A stretch of DNA of 48,754 bases, taken from positions 1 through 48,754 of the forward strand of contig JASCPG010000017.1 of assembly GCA_029960085.1 (NCBI GenBank), given 5' to 3'. How positions within the stretch are numbered: position 1 is the stretch's first letter; the number at the start of each line of letters is the position of its first letter. The notes beneath the pieces are model-generated. The model did no database searches. It was given only the letters and a program-made list of their open reading frames with translations, and was not told where the DNA came from. Of the stretch, positions 11,601 to 17,812 are shown in pieces. This DNA comes from Microbacteriaceae bacterium PS02067 (lineage in GTDB: Bacteria > Actinomycetota > Actinomycetes > Actinomycetales > Microbacteriaceae). The translations under genes were made by a program, and so were the position numbers.

Positions 11601-11749
11601 CAGACTCCGCCGTCGTGGAGGTCGACCTCCGTCGTGGGCTTGCCCTCATAGGTGACGGCGAAGAAGCCGACGGCGAGCGCCGCCGTCGTCACGACAGCCG
11701 TCGAGATGAGCGTTTTCGGGCGCGCGCTCAGCCACGCGAACGACCTCAT
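5639..11749 (-). CDS. Giant membrane-anchored Ig-like/FN3 repeat surface protein
   Basis: The start chosen is the ATG giving MRSFAWLSARPKTLISTA, with GGAGGGGA about 12 bp upstream; it yields 2036 residues. A single helix (about residues 14-36) anchors an extracellular chain. Residues ~40-380 have short repeated strands like a beta-propeller. A Glu/Thr-rich linker (EGEEEEETTEE) comes next. About eleven cadherin/Ig-like modules follow, many with the signature PVANDD...VLANDxDPDGD, then about five fibronectin III modules beginning near GRPDAPGKPVV. A C-terminal domain with several Cys (KGCNNGCYYF, DCYNG, QCYLG) ends the protein. No sortase LPxTG motif or catalytic domain is seen. It is the first gene of the MoxR-DUF58-TgpA-RDD operon. 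The role is unknown; adhesion or cell-envelope organisation is plausible, and MoxR/DUF58 may assist its assembly. Confidence 0.92.
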   Translation of the reverse strand: MRSFAWLSARPKTLISTAVVTTAALAVGFFAVTYEGKPTTEVDLHDGGVWVTKQSSLLVGHFNHSSRVLDGGLRTTSSEYDILQSGSRILVADPVGSTISTIDPARVILSDSADLAPGSSAALGADTVAVIEPAGSLWIAPFTAVSGIGAEGSEPVADEGEKARIAVGVDGTVYAVSAETGLLRSYGPGGDGTTVEKSSRTLDGIAKDHDLSITVVGTTAYVLDADTRTLYGGDGSTTEVPADATLQQPSGASDAVTLATPTALVRVPVGGGAPVSTPAGGAEGKAAQPVFVAGCAYGAWSGSGRFVRDCPGTADDVVQDIAGIEPTSDLRFRVNRDVVVLNDVFGGAAWMASESMQRVDNWQDITPPEGEGEEEEETTEETVQTTLPERTDQNTPPIAQDDEYGIRPGRTTVLPVLDNDTDADGDVLVASVSKMPSFGAVEPIRNGGALQITTDADATGSATFEYTADDGRGGTATAKVTLTVHPMDVNGPPVQKRVTPITVESGGTASYNVLPDWIDPDGDDIFLLDVAPDGGDEADFTSDGQITYRAIGGAQGRKDVPVSVSDGVDRGVGIARYDIRPLGTTVPITNADHVVTRVGRSVTVAPLTNDTSSGSEQLRLTRVDDHPRATVVPDYSNKTFTFTADAADTYYVQYLASAGPNSVPGLVRIDVLPASNEDLPPVAVRDVALLPSGGDVLVNVLSNDTDPNGGILVVQSVSVDPGSGVAAAVLGHETVRISDLASIDKQVRVGYTVSNGAQSATGEIVVIPVPAPSRLRPPVANDDRVVVRVGDTVTIPVLANDYHPNGDTIHVAPNLIPPLVDPADGEAFVAEDTVRFRAGDEPKTVYATYEAVDSTGQRDAGYITIQILPRNDEANSAPRPRDLTARTLSGSKVKIPVPLDGLDEDGDSVELVGIADAPKKGRIVETGANFFTYQAFDDAVGVDAFTYRVRDRLGKEGTAPIQIGIAPAASTNQAPYAVRDSVVIRPGREVAIAALANDSDPDGDEFGFARENAVTVPTDVPGLKAKVSGRYLLVTAPDRELNTSVEYAITDARGLRASTSVQITVDENVPLAPPIARDDRVRAEDVKDDGTAEIDVRENDDDPDGTKGALAVALGTGGEGATVTRKGTVKLTLTDTPQLITYTVTDADAQTASAFIRVPALAELPPSLISTKPVEVKSGETIQLPLKDYVRAAGGKSVVITEAAKVSAAHADGASLVLDQKTLVYTSGAGYFGNDALTFEVTDGDGPDDATGRKATLTIPITVLPPDNQPPTMVGAEMNVAPGEDASTLDLASLASDPDPADQGKLTFRLEGAAPAGVKASISGATLTASADANTQKGTRVLLTVTADDGQTEPAKATIAVTVAASTRQLASANDDVIDRSDQGSTERVSVLANDVNPFPGKPLTVQSAVLESGQATQVAVVGDNVEVTSAKEYVGMIVVRYRIMDATEDPDRAVEGRIRITVQGRPDAPGKPVVSSVQSRTVVLAWTPPIDNGSPITGYTVTSTAGGYSKQCASTTCTLDGLTNNVEYNFVVTATNAVGTSDPSPASETARPDVRPDTPAPPTLAFGDRSLKVAWTTPRTEGSPVETYTLEISPAPPSGIVQKTGVAGTNIVWEGLENGVAYQVRVRAHNRAPEPSDFSPWSATMVPAAPPAAPNSPTTTLLDPVGSQAQIQVNWNQPANNGDAISGYQLRVKQGSTVVKTVPVPAGQTSQAVVVDTSTTNYTFDVRAQNKAGWGEYSPTSAPRRGVTAPGAPTGVAASEGNNQVGVTWIAGAANGAASSEIQYQYSVEGGAWKSDWVSGGTGGAGTIGGAQVANNGTYTVRVRAVSTVDGSQFASTASNTSNRVAPYGPIGNPSASARGGDRVINYSWTSPSRNGRDITTQVYVDGSLISGAASGSYSKGYGYSATGRIEVRTSAAGQTTTDSASATTDPKPPPRVWVTRGAFAPKGCNNGCYYFVVNWQNMDAGPRQVDCYNGALGGGGAGDGFNGYRPTIDFSGNGSAQLQCYLGADGYDVWVDILGWGGGVDTEKTWWPRG

Positions 11750-11900
11750 GATTGCTCGGCTCCCCTCCGGGCTCATCGTGCTGCGTTGCGTCGGGACCCG
11801 TTGCTGAGGCGGGCGCACACACGTAGTGCAGACCCCGACAGCCTACGTCACCATTCTGTGTGCGCCGCAATCGTCTCGGCGACGCCGCCGAGCACCGTTT

Positions 11901-14261
11901 TCAGGCGCTGACGTACCGGGCGAGGTGCTCGGCGGTGAGGGTGCGGCCGTGGGCGACGAGGTCGGCCGGAGTGCCCTCGAAGACGATCGTCCCGCCGTCG
12001 CGACCGGCGCCCGGACCGACGTCGATGATCCAGTCCGCGTGCGCCATCACCGCCTGGTGATGCTCGATCACGATGACCGAGTTGCCCGCCTCGACGAGTC
12101 TGTCCAGCAGCGCCAGGAGCGTGTCGACGTCGGCGAGGTGCAGACCCGTCGTCGGCTCGTCGAGCACGTAGACGGCGCCCTTCTTCGACATCGAGATCGC
12201 GAGCTTGAGTCGCTGTCGCTCCCCGCCGGAGAGCGTGTTCAGGGCCTGCCCGAGCGTGATGTAGCCGAGACCGACGTCGACCATGCGGGAGAGGGTCGCG
12301 TGCGCCGGCCCCTTCGCGACGAAGGCGAGCGCCTCCTCCGCCGACATCGCGAGCACCTCGGCGATGTTCTTGCCGTCGAGCCGGTACTCCAGCACGGCGT
12401 CGCTGAACCCCGACCCCTCGCACAGGTCGCAGCGGGTCTCGACACTCTGGGTGAAACCCAGGTTGGTGATGATGACCCCGAGCCCGCGGCACGCGGGGCA
12501 CGCGCCTTCGGAGTTCGCGCTGAACAGCGCCGGCTTCACCCCGTTGGCCTTCGCGAACGCCTTGCGGATGTCATCGAGGATGCCCGTATAGGTCGCGGGG
12601 CTCGACCGGCGGGACCCTTTGATGGGCGCCTGGTCGACGACCACGACGTCCTCATCGGCGGGCAGCGAGCCGTGGATGAGGGAGGACTTGCCCGATCCGG
12701 CGACGCCCGTGATGACCGTGAGGATGCCGAGGGGCACGTCGACATCCACGTTCTGGAGATTGTGGAGTGCCGCTCCGCGGATCTCGAGCGCGCCCACGGC
12801 GGGGCGCACGGACGGCTTCAGCGCGGCGCGGTGGTCGAGGTGGCGGCCCGTGATCGTGTCGGAGGCGCGCAGGCCCGCGACGTCGCCCTCGTACATGATC
12901 CGCCCGCCGGCACGGCCGGCACCCGGGCCGAGATCGATGATGTGGTCGGCGATCGCGATGACTTCGGGCTTGTGCTCGACGACGAGCACCGTGTTGCCCT
13001 TGTCGCGCAACAGGAGGAGGAGCTCGTTCATCCGCTGGATGTCGTGCGGGTGCAGGCCCGTCGTCGGTTCGTCGAAGACGTACGTCATGTCGGTGAGGCT
13101 CGAGCCGAGGTGTCGGATCATCTTGGTGCGCTGCGCCTCACCGCCCGAGAGCGTTCCGCTTGCGCGGTCGAGGGACAGGTAGCCGAGCCCGATGTCGACG
13201 AACGAGTCGAGGGTGCGTCGGAGGCCCGCCACGAGCGGCGCGACGGAGGAATCGTCGATGCCGGCGACCCAGGCGGCGAGGTCCGTGATCTGCATCGCCG
13301 CGGCATCCGCGATGCTGATGCCGGCGATCTTCGACGAGCGGGCCCCGTCGTTCAGGCGCGTCCCGTCGCACGCGGGGCACGGCTGGAACGTCACCGCACG
13401 GTCGACGAAGGCGCGGATGTGCGGCTGCAGACTGTCGCGGTCCTTCTGCAGCATCGACTTCGTGAGCTTGGGGATGAGCCCTTCGTAGGTCATGTTGATG
13501 CCGGCGATCTTGACCTTGGTGGGCTCGCGGTGGAGGAAGTCGTGCAGCTCCGACTCGGAGTATTCGGCGATCGGCTTGTCGGGGTCGAGGAACCCCGACT
13601 CGGTGAAGCCCTTCACCATCCAGCCGTCGACCGTATAGCCGGGAACGCGGATCGCCCCGGCGGAGAGCGAGAGGGACCGGTCGACGATCTCGTCGAGATC
13701 GAGTTCGCTCGACACCCCGAGACCCTCGCACGCCGGGCACATGCCGCCCGTGATCTCGAAGGAGCGCTCCTTCGTGCGCCCGCCGTCCGCGCCGGCGGCG
13801 ATCGTGACGGCGCGCGCGCCGGAGACCGACGGCACGTTGAACGAGAACGCCTGCGGCGACCCGACGTGCGGTGTGCCGATGCGGCTGAACAGCAGGCGCA
13901 GCATGGCATGCACGTCGGTCGCCGTGCCGACCGTCGAACGCGCGTTGGCGCCCATCCGCTCCTGGTCGACGACGATCGCCGGGCTGATGTTCTCGAGCGC
14001 CTCGACGTCGGGGCGACTGAGCTGCCCCATGAACTGCTGCACGAAAGTGGGGTACGTCTCGTTGATGAGCCGCTGCGACTCGTTCGCGATCGTCCCGAAG
14101 ACGAGACTCGATTTGCCCGAGCCGCTCACCCCCGTGAACACCGTGAGCCGTCGCTTCGGGATCTCCACGTCGACGGCCTGCAGATTGTTCTCCTGCGCCC
14201 CGACGACACGGATCACGTCGTGTGCGTCGGCGATGCGGGCGCAGGGGGATTCCGGTGTCAT
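11901..14261 (-). CDS. Short UvrA-like ABC protein (drug-resistance type UvrA paralogue)
   Basis: The 786-residue protein starts at the ATG giving MTPESPCARIA; longer open frame upstream runs through the intergenic gap and the tetR gene. It has two ABC modules: Walker A GVSGSGKSSLVFG near residue 40 with signature LSGGEAQR and the acceptor segment FDEPTTGLHP, and a second Walker A GVAGSGKSSLIHG with LSGGERQR and LDEPTTGLHLAD. Cys pairs of UvrA zinc modules are present (CPACEGLG, CPACDG, CPACRGLG...CDLCEG). It is roughly 150 residues shorter than housekeeping UvrA, which fits the class that lacks part of the UvrB-interaction region. Such paralogues often sit beside TetR regulators and protect against DNA-binding drugs; that role is inferred from the tetR gene 82 bp upstream. 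It is probably not the main excision repair UvrA. Confidence 0.9.
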   Translation of the reverse strand: MTPESPCARIADAHDVIRVVGAQENNLQAVDVEIPKRRLTVFTGVSGSGKSSLVFGTIANESQRLINETYPTFVQQFMGQLSRPDVEALENISPAIVVDQERMGANARSTVGTATDVHAMLRLLFSRIGTPHVGSPQAFSFNVPSVSGARAVTIAAGADGGRTKERSFEITGGMCPACEGLGVSSELDLDEIVDRSLSLSAGAIRVPGYTVDGWMVKGFTESGFLDPDKPIAEYSESELHDFLHREPTKVKIAGINMTYEGLIPKLTKSMLQKDRDSLQPHIRAFVDRAVTFQPCPACDGTRLNDGARSSKIAGISIADAAAMQITDLAAWVAGIDDSSVAPLVAGLRRTLDSFVDIGLGYLSLDRASGTLSGGEAQRTKMIRHLGSSLTDMTYVFDEPTTGLHPHDIQRMNELLLLLRDKGNTVLVVEHKPEVIAIADHIIDLGPGAGRAGGRIMYEGDVAGLRASDTITGRHLDHRAALKPSVRPAVGALEIRGAALHNLQNVDVDVPLGILTVITGVAGSGKSSLIHGSLPADEDVVVVDQAPIKGSRRSSPATYTGILDDIRKAFAKANGVKPALFSANSEGACPACRGLGVIITNLGFTQSVETRCDLCEGSGFSDAVLEYRLDGKNIAEVLAMSAEEALAFVAKGPAHATLSRMVDVGLGYITLGQALNTLSGGERQRLKLAISMSKKGAVYVLDEPTTGLHLADVDTLLALLDRLVEAGNSVIVIEHHQAVMAHADWIIDVGPGAGRDGGTIVFEGTPADLVAHGRTLTAEHLARYVSA

Positions 14262-14343
14262 GCGGACATTCTGCCGGTCGACCTGCGGCGACGCGACGGG
14301 TCGAGTGGTGGGGCCGTCACTGCGCCGGGGGCACCCGACGAGG

Positions 14344-14979
14344 TCAGCCGAAGCGAGCCGCGAGGCCGGCGAGGAGGAGGTCCAACTGGCGGGCGAAGCG
14401 GGCGTTGGCGTCTCCGCGCGCGTGCCCCGCCTCGGCGACGAGCGGCGCGTCGGGGCCGACGGCGGCATCGCGGGCCGCGATGGAGTAGCGCTCGGGATCG
14501 GATGCCTCCGACTGCGCGCGCTCCTGCTCTTCGATCGTGAACCCGACGACGTAGGAGGTGACGAGTTCCGCGGCATCCATCGCGTCGCGGAGAGTGAGGC
14601 CCGCGCCGGTCCACCGACCCAGCCACGGCTCCTGTGCGCGGAGCACGTCGGGGTCCGTGAGGCGGGTACCGCTGAAGGTGCGGGCACCGTCGCGATGGGC
14701 GAGGTACTCGGTGCGCAGGATGCCGGCGTAGGTGCGGAGCGCCTCCGTCCAGGCGGTGTCGGCGGGCACCTCGGCGAGCACCGCCTGCACGCGCCGCTGG
14801 ATCTCCGTGCCCATCTCGTCGAGGAGATGCTGCTTGTTCGGCACATGCCAGTAGAGCGCGGGGGCACGCACATCGAGGCGCGCCGCGACGGTGCGGAGCG
14901 TCACGGCGTCGATGCCGCCCTCGTCGAGGACGGCGAGCGCCGCGTCCACGATGCGCTCCCGCGTGAGTCCCTTCGCCAT
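14344..14979 (-). CDS. TetR family regulator (tetracycline-repressor-like C-terminus)
   Basis: The start is the ATG giving MAKGLTRERIVDAALAVL; the upstream extension of 14 codons would run through the operator palindrome. The product is 211 residues. The N-terminal helix-turn-helix spans about residues 5-50 (GIDAVTLRTVAARLDVRAPALYWHVPNKQHLLDEM, with the W-H-V-x-N-K motif typical of TetR(B/D)-like proteins). The remainder is a helical ligand domain of TetR_C type. The gene is divergent from an oxidoreductase-like gene and precedes the UvrA-like gene on the same strand. Two perfect palindromes in the 64-bp divergent gap are its likely operators. The ligand is unknown; a cytotoxic compound is plausible from the UvrA-like partner. 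Confidence 0.92.
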   Translation of the reverse strand: MAKGLTRERIVDAALAVLDEGGIDAVTLRTVAARLDVRAPALYWHVPNKQHLLDEMGTEIQRRVQAVLAEVPADTAWTEALRTYAGILRTEYLAHRDGARTFSGTRLTDPDVLRAQEPWLGRWTGAGLTLRDAMDAAELVTSYVVGFTIEEQERAQSEASDPERYSIAARDAAVGPDAPLVAEAGHARGDANARFARQLDLLLAGLAARFG

Positions 14980-14989
14980 GCTTGACAGC

Positions 14990-15002
14990 TTAACAATGTT
15001 AA
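14990..15002. promoter_or_regulatory. Candidate TetR operator O1
   Basis: TTAACAATGTTAA is a perfect 13-bp palindrome around a central base. It lies 10 bp upstream of the tetR start in an unusually AT-rich gap. Its half-site TTAAC is shared with the second palindrome 20 bp away, and the two centres are 32 bp apart, about three helical turns. Confidence 0.7.
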
Positions 15003-15021
15003 AGGATGATCGACGCATCAT

Positions 15022-15034
15022 TTAACTTAGTTAA
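15022..15034. promoter_or_regulatory. Candidate TetR operator O2
   Basis: TTAACTTAGTTAA is a second perfect palindrome with the same half-site TTAAC. It overlaps the first bases of the ribosome-binding site AAGGAG of the oxidoreductase-like gene, so a bound repressor would block that gene directly. A further inverted repeat, ATGAT/ATCAT at 15006-15021, lies between the two operators. Confidence 0.7.
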
Positions 15035-15043
15035 GGAGCCATC

Positions 15044-15996
15044 ATGCGCGCCGCCCTCGTCACCTCGTTCGATGCCCCGCCTCAGGTCGCCGACATTCCC
15101 GTTCCCGTCCCGACCGAGGGGCGGCTCGCTCGGCACCGTGCTGGCATCCGCGCTGCACCCGCGCGTGCGCTCGCAGGCCGACGGCTCGCACTACACCGAC
15201 GACCGGCGATCTGCCTCTCGTCCCGGGCGTCGACGGCGTCGCCCGGGACGAGAACGGCGACCTGCGCTACTTCGTGCAGGAGACCGGCGCCATGGCGGAG
15301 CAGGTCGCCCTCGACCCGCGCCGCAGCGTCGTCCTGTCTGCCGGCGTCGACCCCGTCGTGATCGCGGCCGCGATGAACCCGGCGATGTCCTCGTGGATCG
15401 CCCTGCGCCGCCGGATCGAGGTCGCACCGGGATCGCGCGTGCTGATCATGGGAGCGACCGGGAACGCCGGCCGGATGGCGGTGCAGATCGCCCGGCGGCT
15501 CGGCGCCGCGCACATCGCGGCGGCGGGCCGCGACCCCGAGCGTTTGGCCGCGCTTCCCGGGCTCGGCGCCGATGACGTGATCGAACTCGGCGGAGAGGCC
15601 GACACCGTCCGCGACGCCCTGGCGGAGGTCGGGCGGGACGTCGACGTCGTCCTCGACTATCTCTGGGGCGAGCCGACCGCCGCGGCGCTGCGGGCGATCG
15701 TGCCGGCCCGTGCCGACGACTCGCGCCCACTCACCTGGATCGAGATCGGCTCCGTGACGGGCCCGGAATCCCCGATCCCGTCGGCGGCGCTGCGCGCGAC
15801 GAATCTCCGGATCGTCGGCAGTGGCCAGGGATCGGTCGCACCCCGCGACATCCTCGAGGAACTGCCCGGCCTCGCCGCGGAGATCAGCCGCGGCGGCTAC
15901 GACATCGCGGCCCGCGCGGTGCCGCTCCGCGACGTCACCGCGGCCTGGCTCGACGCCGCGACGACGACCGAGCGACTCGTCGTCGTGCCCGATTGA
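15044..15996 (+). pseudogene. Quinone oxidoreductase/zinc-type alcohol dehydrogenase-like gene with two frameshifts
   Basis: A strong AAGGAG precedes an ATG giving MRAALVTSFDAPPQVADIPV, the usual N-terminus of an MDR-superfamily oxidoreductase. The sense then moves to a second frame (LGTVLASALHPRVRSQADGS) near 15120 and to a third (DLPLVPGVDGVARDENGD) near 15200, and stays open to the stop, including the NADP-binding Rossmann motif VLIMGATGNAGRMAVQIARR. Each shift fits one extra base, in GAGGGGC and in GACCGG. An internal start would give only the C-terminal 240 residues. Intact, the enzyme would be about 316 residues and reduce quinones or enals with NADPH. The divergent TetR probably controls it. 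The shifts may be real or sequencing errors in G/C runs. Confidence 0.75.
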
Positions 15997-16018
15997 GACG
16001 CGTCAGGCCGCCCGGCGA

Positions 16019-16048
16019 CAGGCTGGCTGGCGTCAGGCTGGCCGGCGT
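16019..16048. repeat. Two tandem 15-bp repeats between convergent genes
   Basis: CAGGCTGGCTGGCGT is followed directly by CAGGCTGGCCGGCGT, one mismatch, in the gap between the convergent oxidoreductase-like and tag genes. The last base is also the final base of the tag stop codon. No function is evident. Confidence 0.6.
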
Positions 16049-16626
16049 CAGCCCGCCCGGTGGCAGCCGACGAGGTGGTCGTCGACCATGCCCGCGGACT
16101 GCATGAGGGCGTACATCGTGGTCGATCCGACGAAGCGGAAGCCGCGCTTCTTGAGCGCCTTCGACAGCGCGTCGGATGCCGCCGTCACGGCCGGCACGTC
16201 GGCGAAGGCGGCGGGTCGCTCGGCCGTCGGGCGCGCGTCGGGAGCGAACGACCACATGAACTCGTCGAACTCCCCCGGCGCCATCGCGCCGACGAGGCGG
16301 GCGTTGCCGATCGTGGCGAGCACCTTCGCACGGTTGCGGACGATACCGGCATCCGCCATCAGCCGCTCGACATCGGCCTCACCGAAAGCCGCGACCTTCT
16401 CGGGGTCGAACCCCGCGAACGCCTCGCGGAACCGCGGGCGCTTGCGCAGGATCGTGATCCACGACAGCCCCGCCTGAAAGCCCTCGAGCGACATCTTCTC
16501 GAACAGGGGCCGATCGCCGCGAAGGGGTCGCCCCCACTCCTCGTCGTGATAGCGCCGATACTCCGGGTCATCCCCGACCCACCCGCACCGGGCCAGGCCG
16601 TCCTCCCCCACGCGTAGATCGCTCAC
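16048..16626 (-). CDS. tag: DNA-3-methyladenine glycosylase I
   Basis: The 192-residue protein starts at a GTG that overlaps the stop of the epimerase gene (GTGA), so the two are translationally coupled. The Tag fold is visible throughout: RCGWVGDDPEYRRYHDEEWG near the N-terminus, LFEKMSLEGFQAGLSWITIL, then RNRAKVLATIGNA and FVGSTTMYALMQSAGMVDDHLVGCHR at the end. The Glu of the EEWG/LEGFQ regions and the zinc-binding Cys and His residues at both ends match the family. Tag removes 3-methyladenine from alkylated DNA by hydrolysis of the glycosidic bond, in the cytoplasm. Length is normal. Confidence 0.95.
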   Translation of the reverse strand: MSDLRVGEDGLARCGWVGDDPEYRRYHDEEWGRPLRGDRPLFEKMSLEGFQAGLSWITILRKRPRFREAFAGFDPEKVAAFGEADVERLMADAGIVRNRAKVLATIGNARLVGAMAPGEFDEFMWSFAPDARPTAERPAAFADVPAVTAASDALSKALKKRGFRFVGSTTMYALMQSAGMVDDHLVGCHRAG

Positions 16627-17666
16627 CCCGCCAGCGTAGAGCGGGGTGCCGACACGATGTCGCGCAGCGCCTCCTCGAGGTCGGTGTGGGCGAACTCGAA
16701 CCCCGCATCGAGGAGCCGCCGCGGCACGACCCACCGGCTCTTCAGGACGAGTTCGGGCTCGGTGCGGAGGGCCCACATGGCGGGCTCCAGCATCCATCGG
16801 GCCGCCGGCAGCCCGACCCGGGCACCGACGACGCGGCGCAGCGTGCGCATGAGGGTGCGATTGTCGGATGCCTCGGGGCTCACGATGTTCACGGGGCCGG
16901 AGATGTCCTCGCGAGCAGCGAGGAAGAGCACGGCACGGACAACGTCGTCGAGGTGGACCCAGCTGAACCGCTGCCGGCCGCGGGTGCGATGGCGCGGTGC
17001 AGCACCATCGCCGGTGGGATCCACGCCGATGCCGCGGTAGCGGCGGTGCGGGAACCACCAGCCGTCGAACTGGGGGCCGCCGAGGCCGGTCCGCGCGAGC
17101 AGGGCGAGCATGCGGGTCGCCGGCCCGTCGCCGAGGACGATCGCGATGCGCAGTGCGACGCGACGCGTGCCGGGGAGCTCGCCGGCGAAGAGCTCCGCCT
17201 CCCAGGAGCGCGCGACGTCGACGGAGAACCCCGTGCCGATGCGCCTGTCGTCCTCGCCGTTCGAGCGGTCGGTGCTGTGCGCGTAGATCGTCGCCGTCGA
17301 CGCGTTCAGCCATACCCGCGGGGGCGCGGATGCCTGAGCGACCGCTTCGCGGAGCGCGTGCGTCGTCTCGACGCGGGAGCGGAGGATCTCGTCGCGGTTG
17401 CGGTCGGTGTAGCGACAGTTGACCGACTTCCCCGCGAGGTTCACGAGGACGTCGGCGCCGTCGACGAGGCGCGCGATACCGGCGGCGTCCGTCCATTGCG
17501 CGTCCGCCCCTGTGGCATCCGTGTCGCGATCGAGACCGCGGCCGATCGTGCGCACGTCGTACCCGTCCGCGCGGAACGCATCGGCGAGCGCGCGACCGAT
17601 GAACCCGGACGCGCCCGCGATCACCGCGCGGGGCGCCTCCGCGTGGCTCCTTTCCGACTCGCGCAT
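16623..17666 (-). CDS. TIGR01777 family epimerase (SDR superfamily, YfcH-like)
   Basis: The 347-residue protein opens with a Rossmann dinucleotide-binding motif, AVIAGASGFIGRALADAF, at about residues 14-31. LVNLAGKSVNCRYTDRNRDEI near residue 75 is the hallmark of the TIGR01777 group. FSWVHLDDVVRAVLFLA and GPVNIVSPE follow, and the C-terminal DUF1731 part contains WVVPRRLLDAGFEF. The start ATG follows a purine-rich stretch (GAAGGCGGGTGAG). The substrate of this family is not established; it is an NAD(P)-binding short-chain dehydrogenase/reductase. It overlaps tag and shares its transcript. A 14-bp perfect palindrome lies 15 bp upstream of the start. Confidence 0.92.
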   Translation of the reverse strand: MRESERSHAEAPRAVIAGASGFIGRALADAFRADGYDVRTIGRGLDRDTDATGADAQWTDAAGIARLVDGADVLVNLAGKSVNCRYTDRNRDEILRSRVETTHALREAVAQASAPPRVWLNASTATIYAHSTDRSNGEDDRRIGTGFSVDVARSWEAELFAGELPGTRRVALRIAIVLGDGPATRMLALLARTGLGGPQFDGWWFPHRRYRGIGVDPTGDGAAPRHRTRGRQRFSWVHLDDVVRAVLFLAAREDISGPVNIVSPEASDNRTLMRTLRRVVGARVGLPAARWMLEPAMWALRTEPELVLKSRWVVPRRLLDAGFEFAHTDLEEALRDIVSAPRSTLAG

Positions 17667-17681
17667 CCACTCACCCGCCTT

Positions 17682-17695
17682 CTGAACATGTTCAG
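17682..17695. promoter_or_regulatory. Perfect palindrome upstream of the epimerase-tag operon
   Basis: CTGAACATGTTCAG is a perfect 14-bp palindrome next to the ribosome-binding region of the epimerase gene. It contains GAAC-AT-GTTC, but the 2-bp spacer differs from the 4-bp spacer of an actinobacterial LexA box, so another dimeric repressor is more likely. Confidence 0.55.
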
Positions 17696-17767
17696 TTCAA
17701 GGCTACTGCGAAGCCGCGAGCGCCACCATCCGGGCATTCGACGACGGCAAAAACCCGGCGCGCGACA

Positions 17768-17805
17768 ACGCGTCACGGGCGCCGCATCGCGGGCCCGTGA
17801 CGCGT
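17768..17805 (-). terminator. Hairpin terminator of the acyl-CoA oxidase-like gene
   Basis: Thirteen-base arms ACGCGTCACGGGC and GCCCGTGACGCGT pair perfectly around a 12-base loop, starting 8 bp after the stop codon of the minus-strand gene. A short T run (GTTTTTG) follows about 15 bp further on that strand. Confidence 0.75.
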
Positions 17806-17812
17806 CAGGGCG

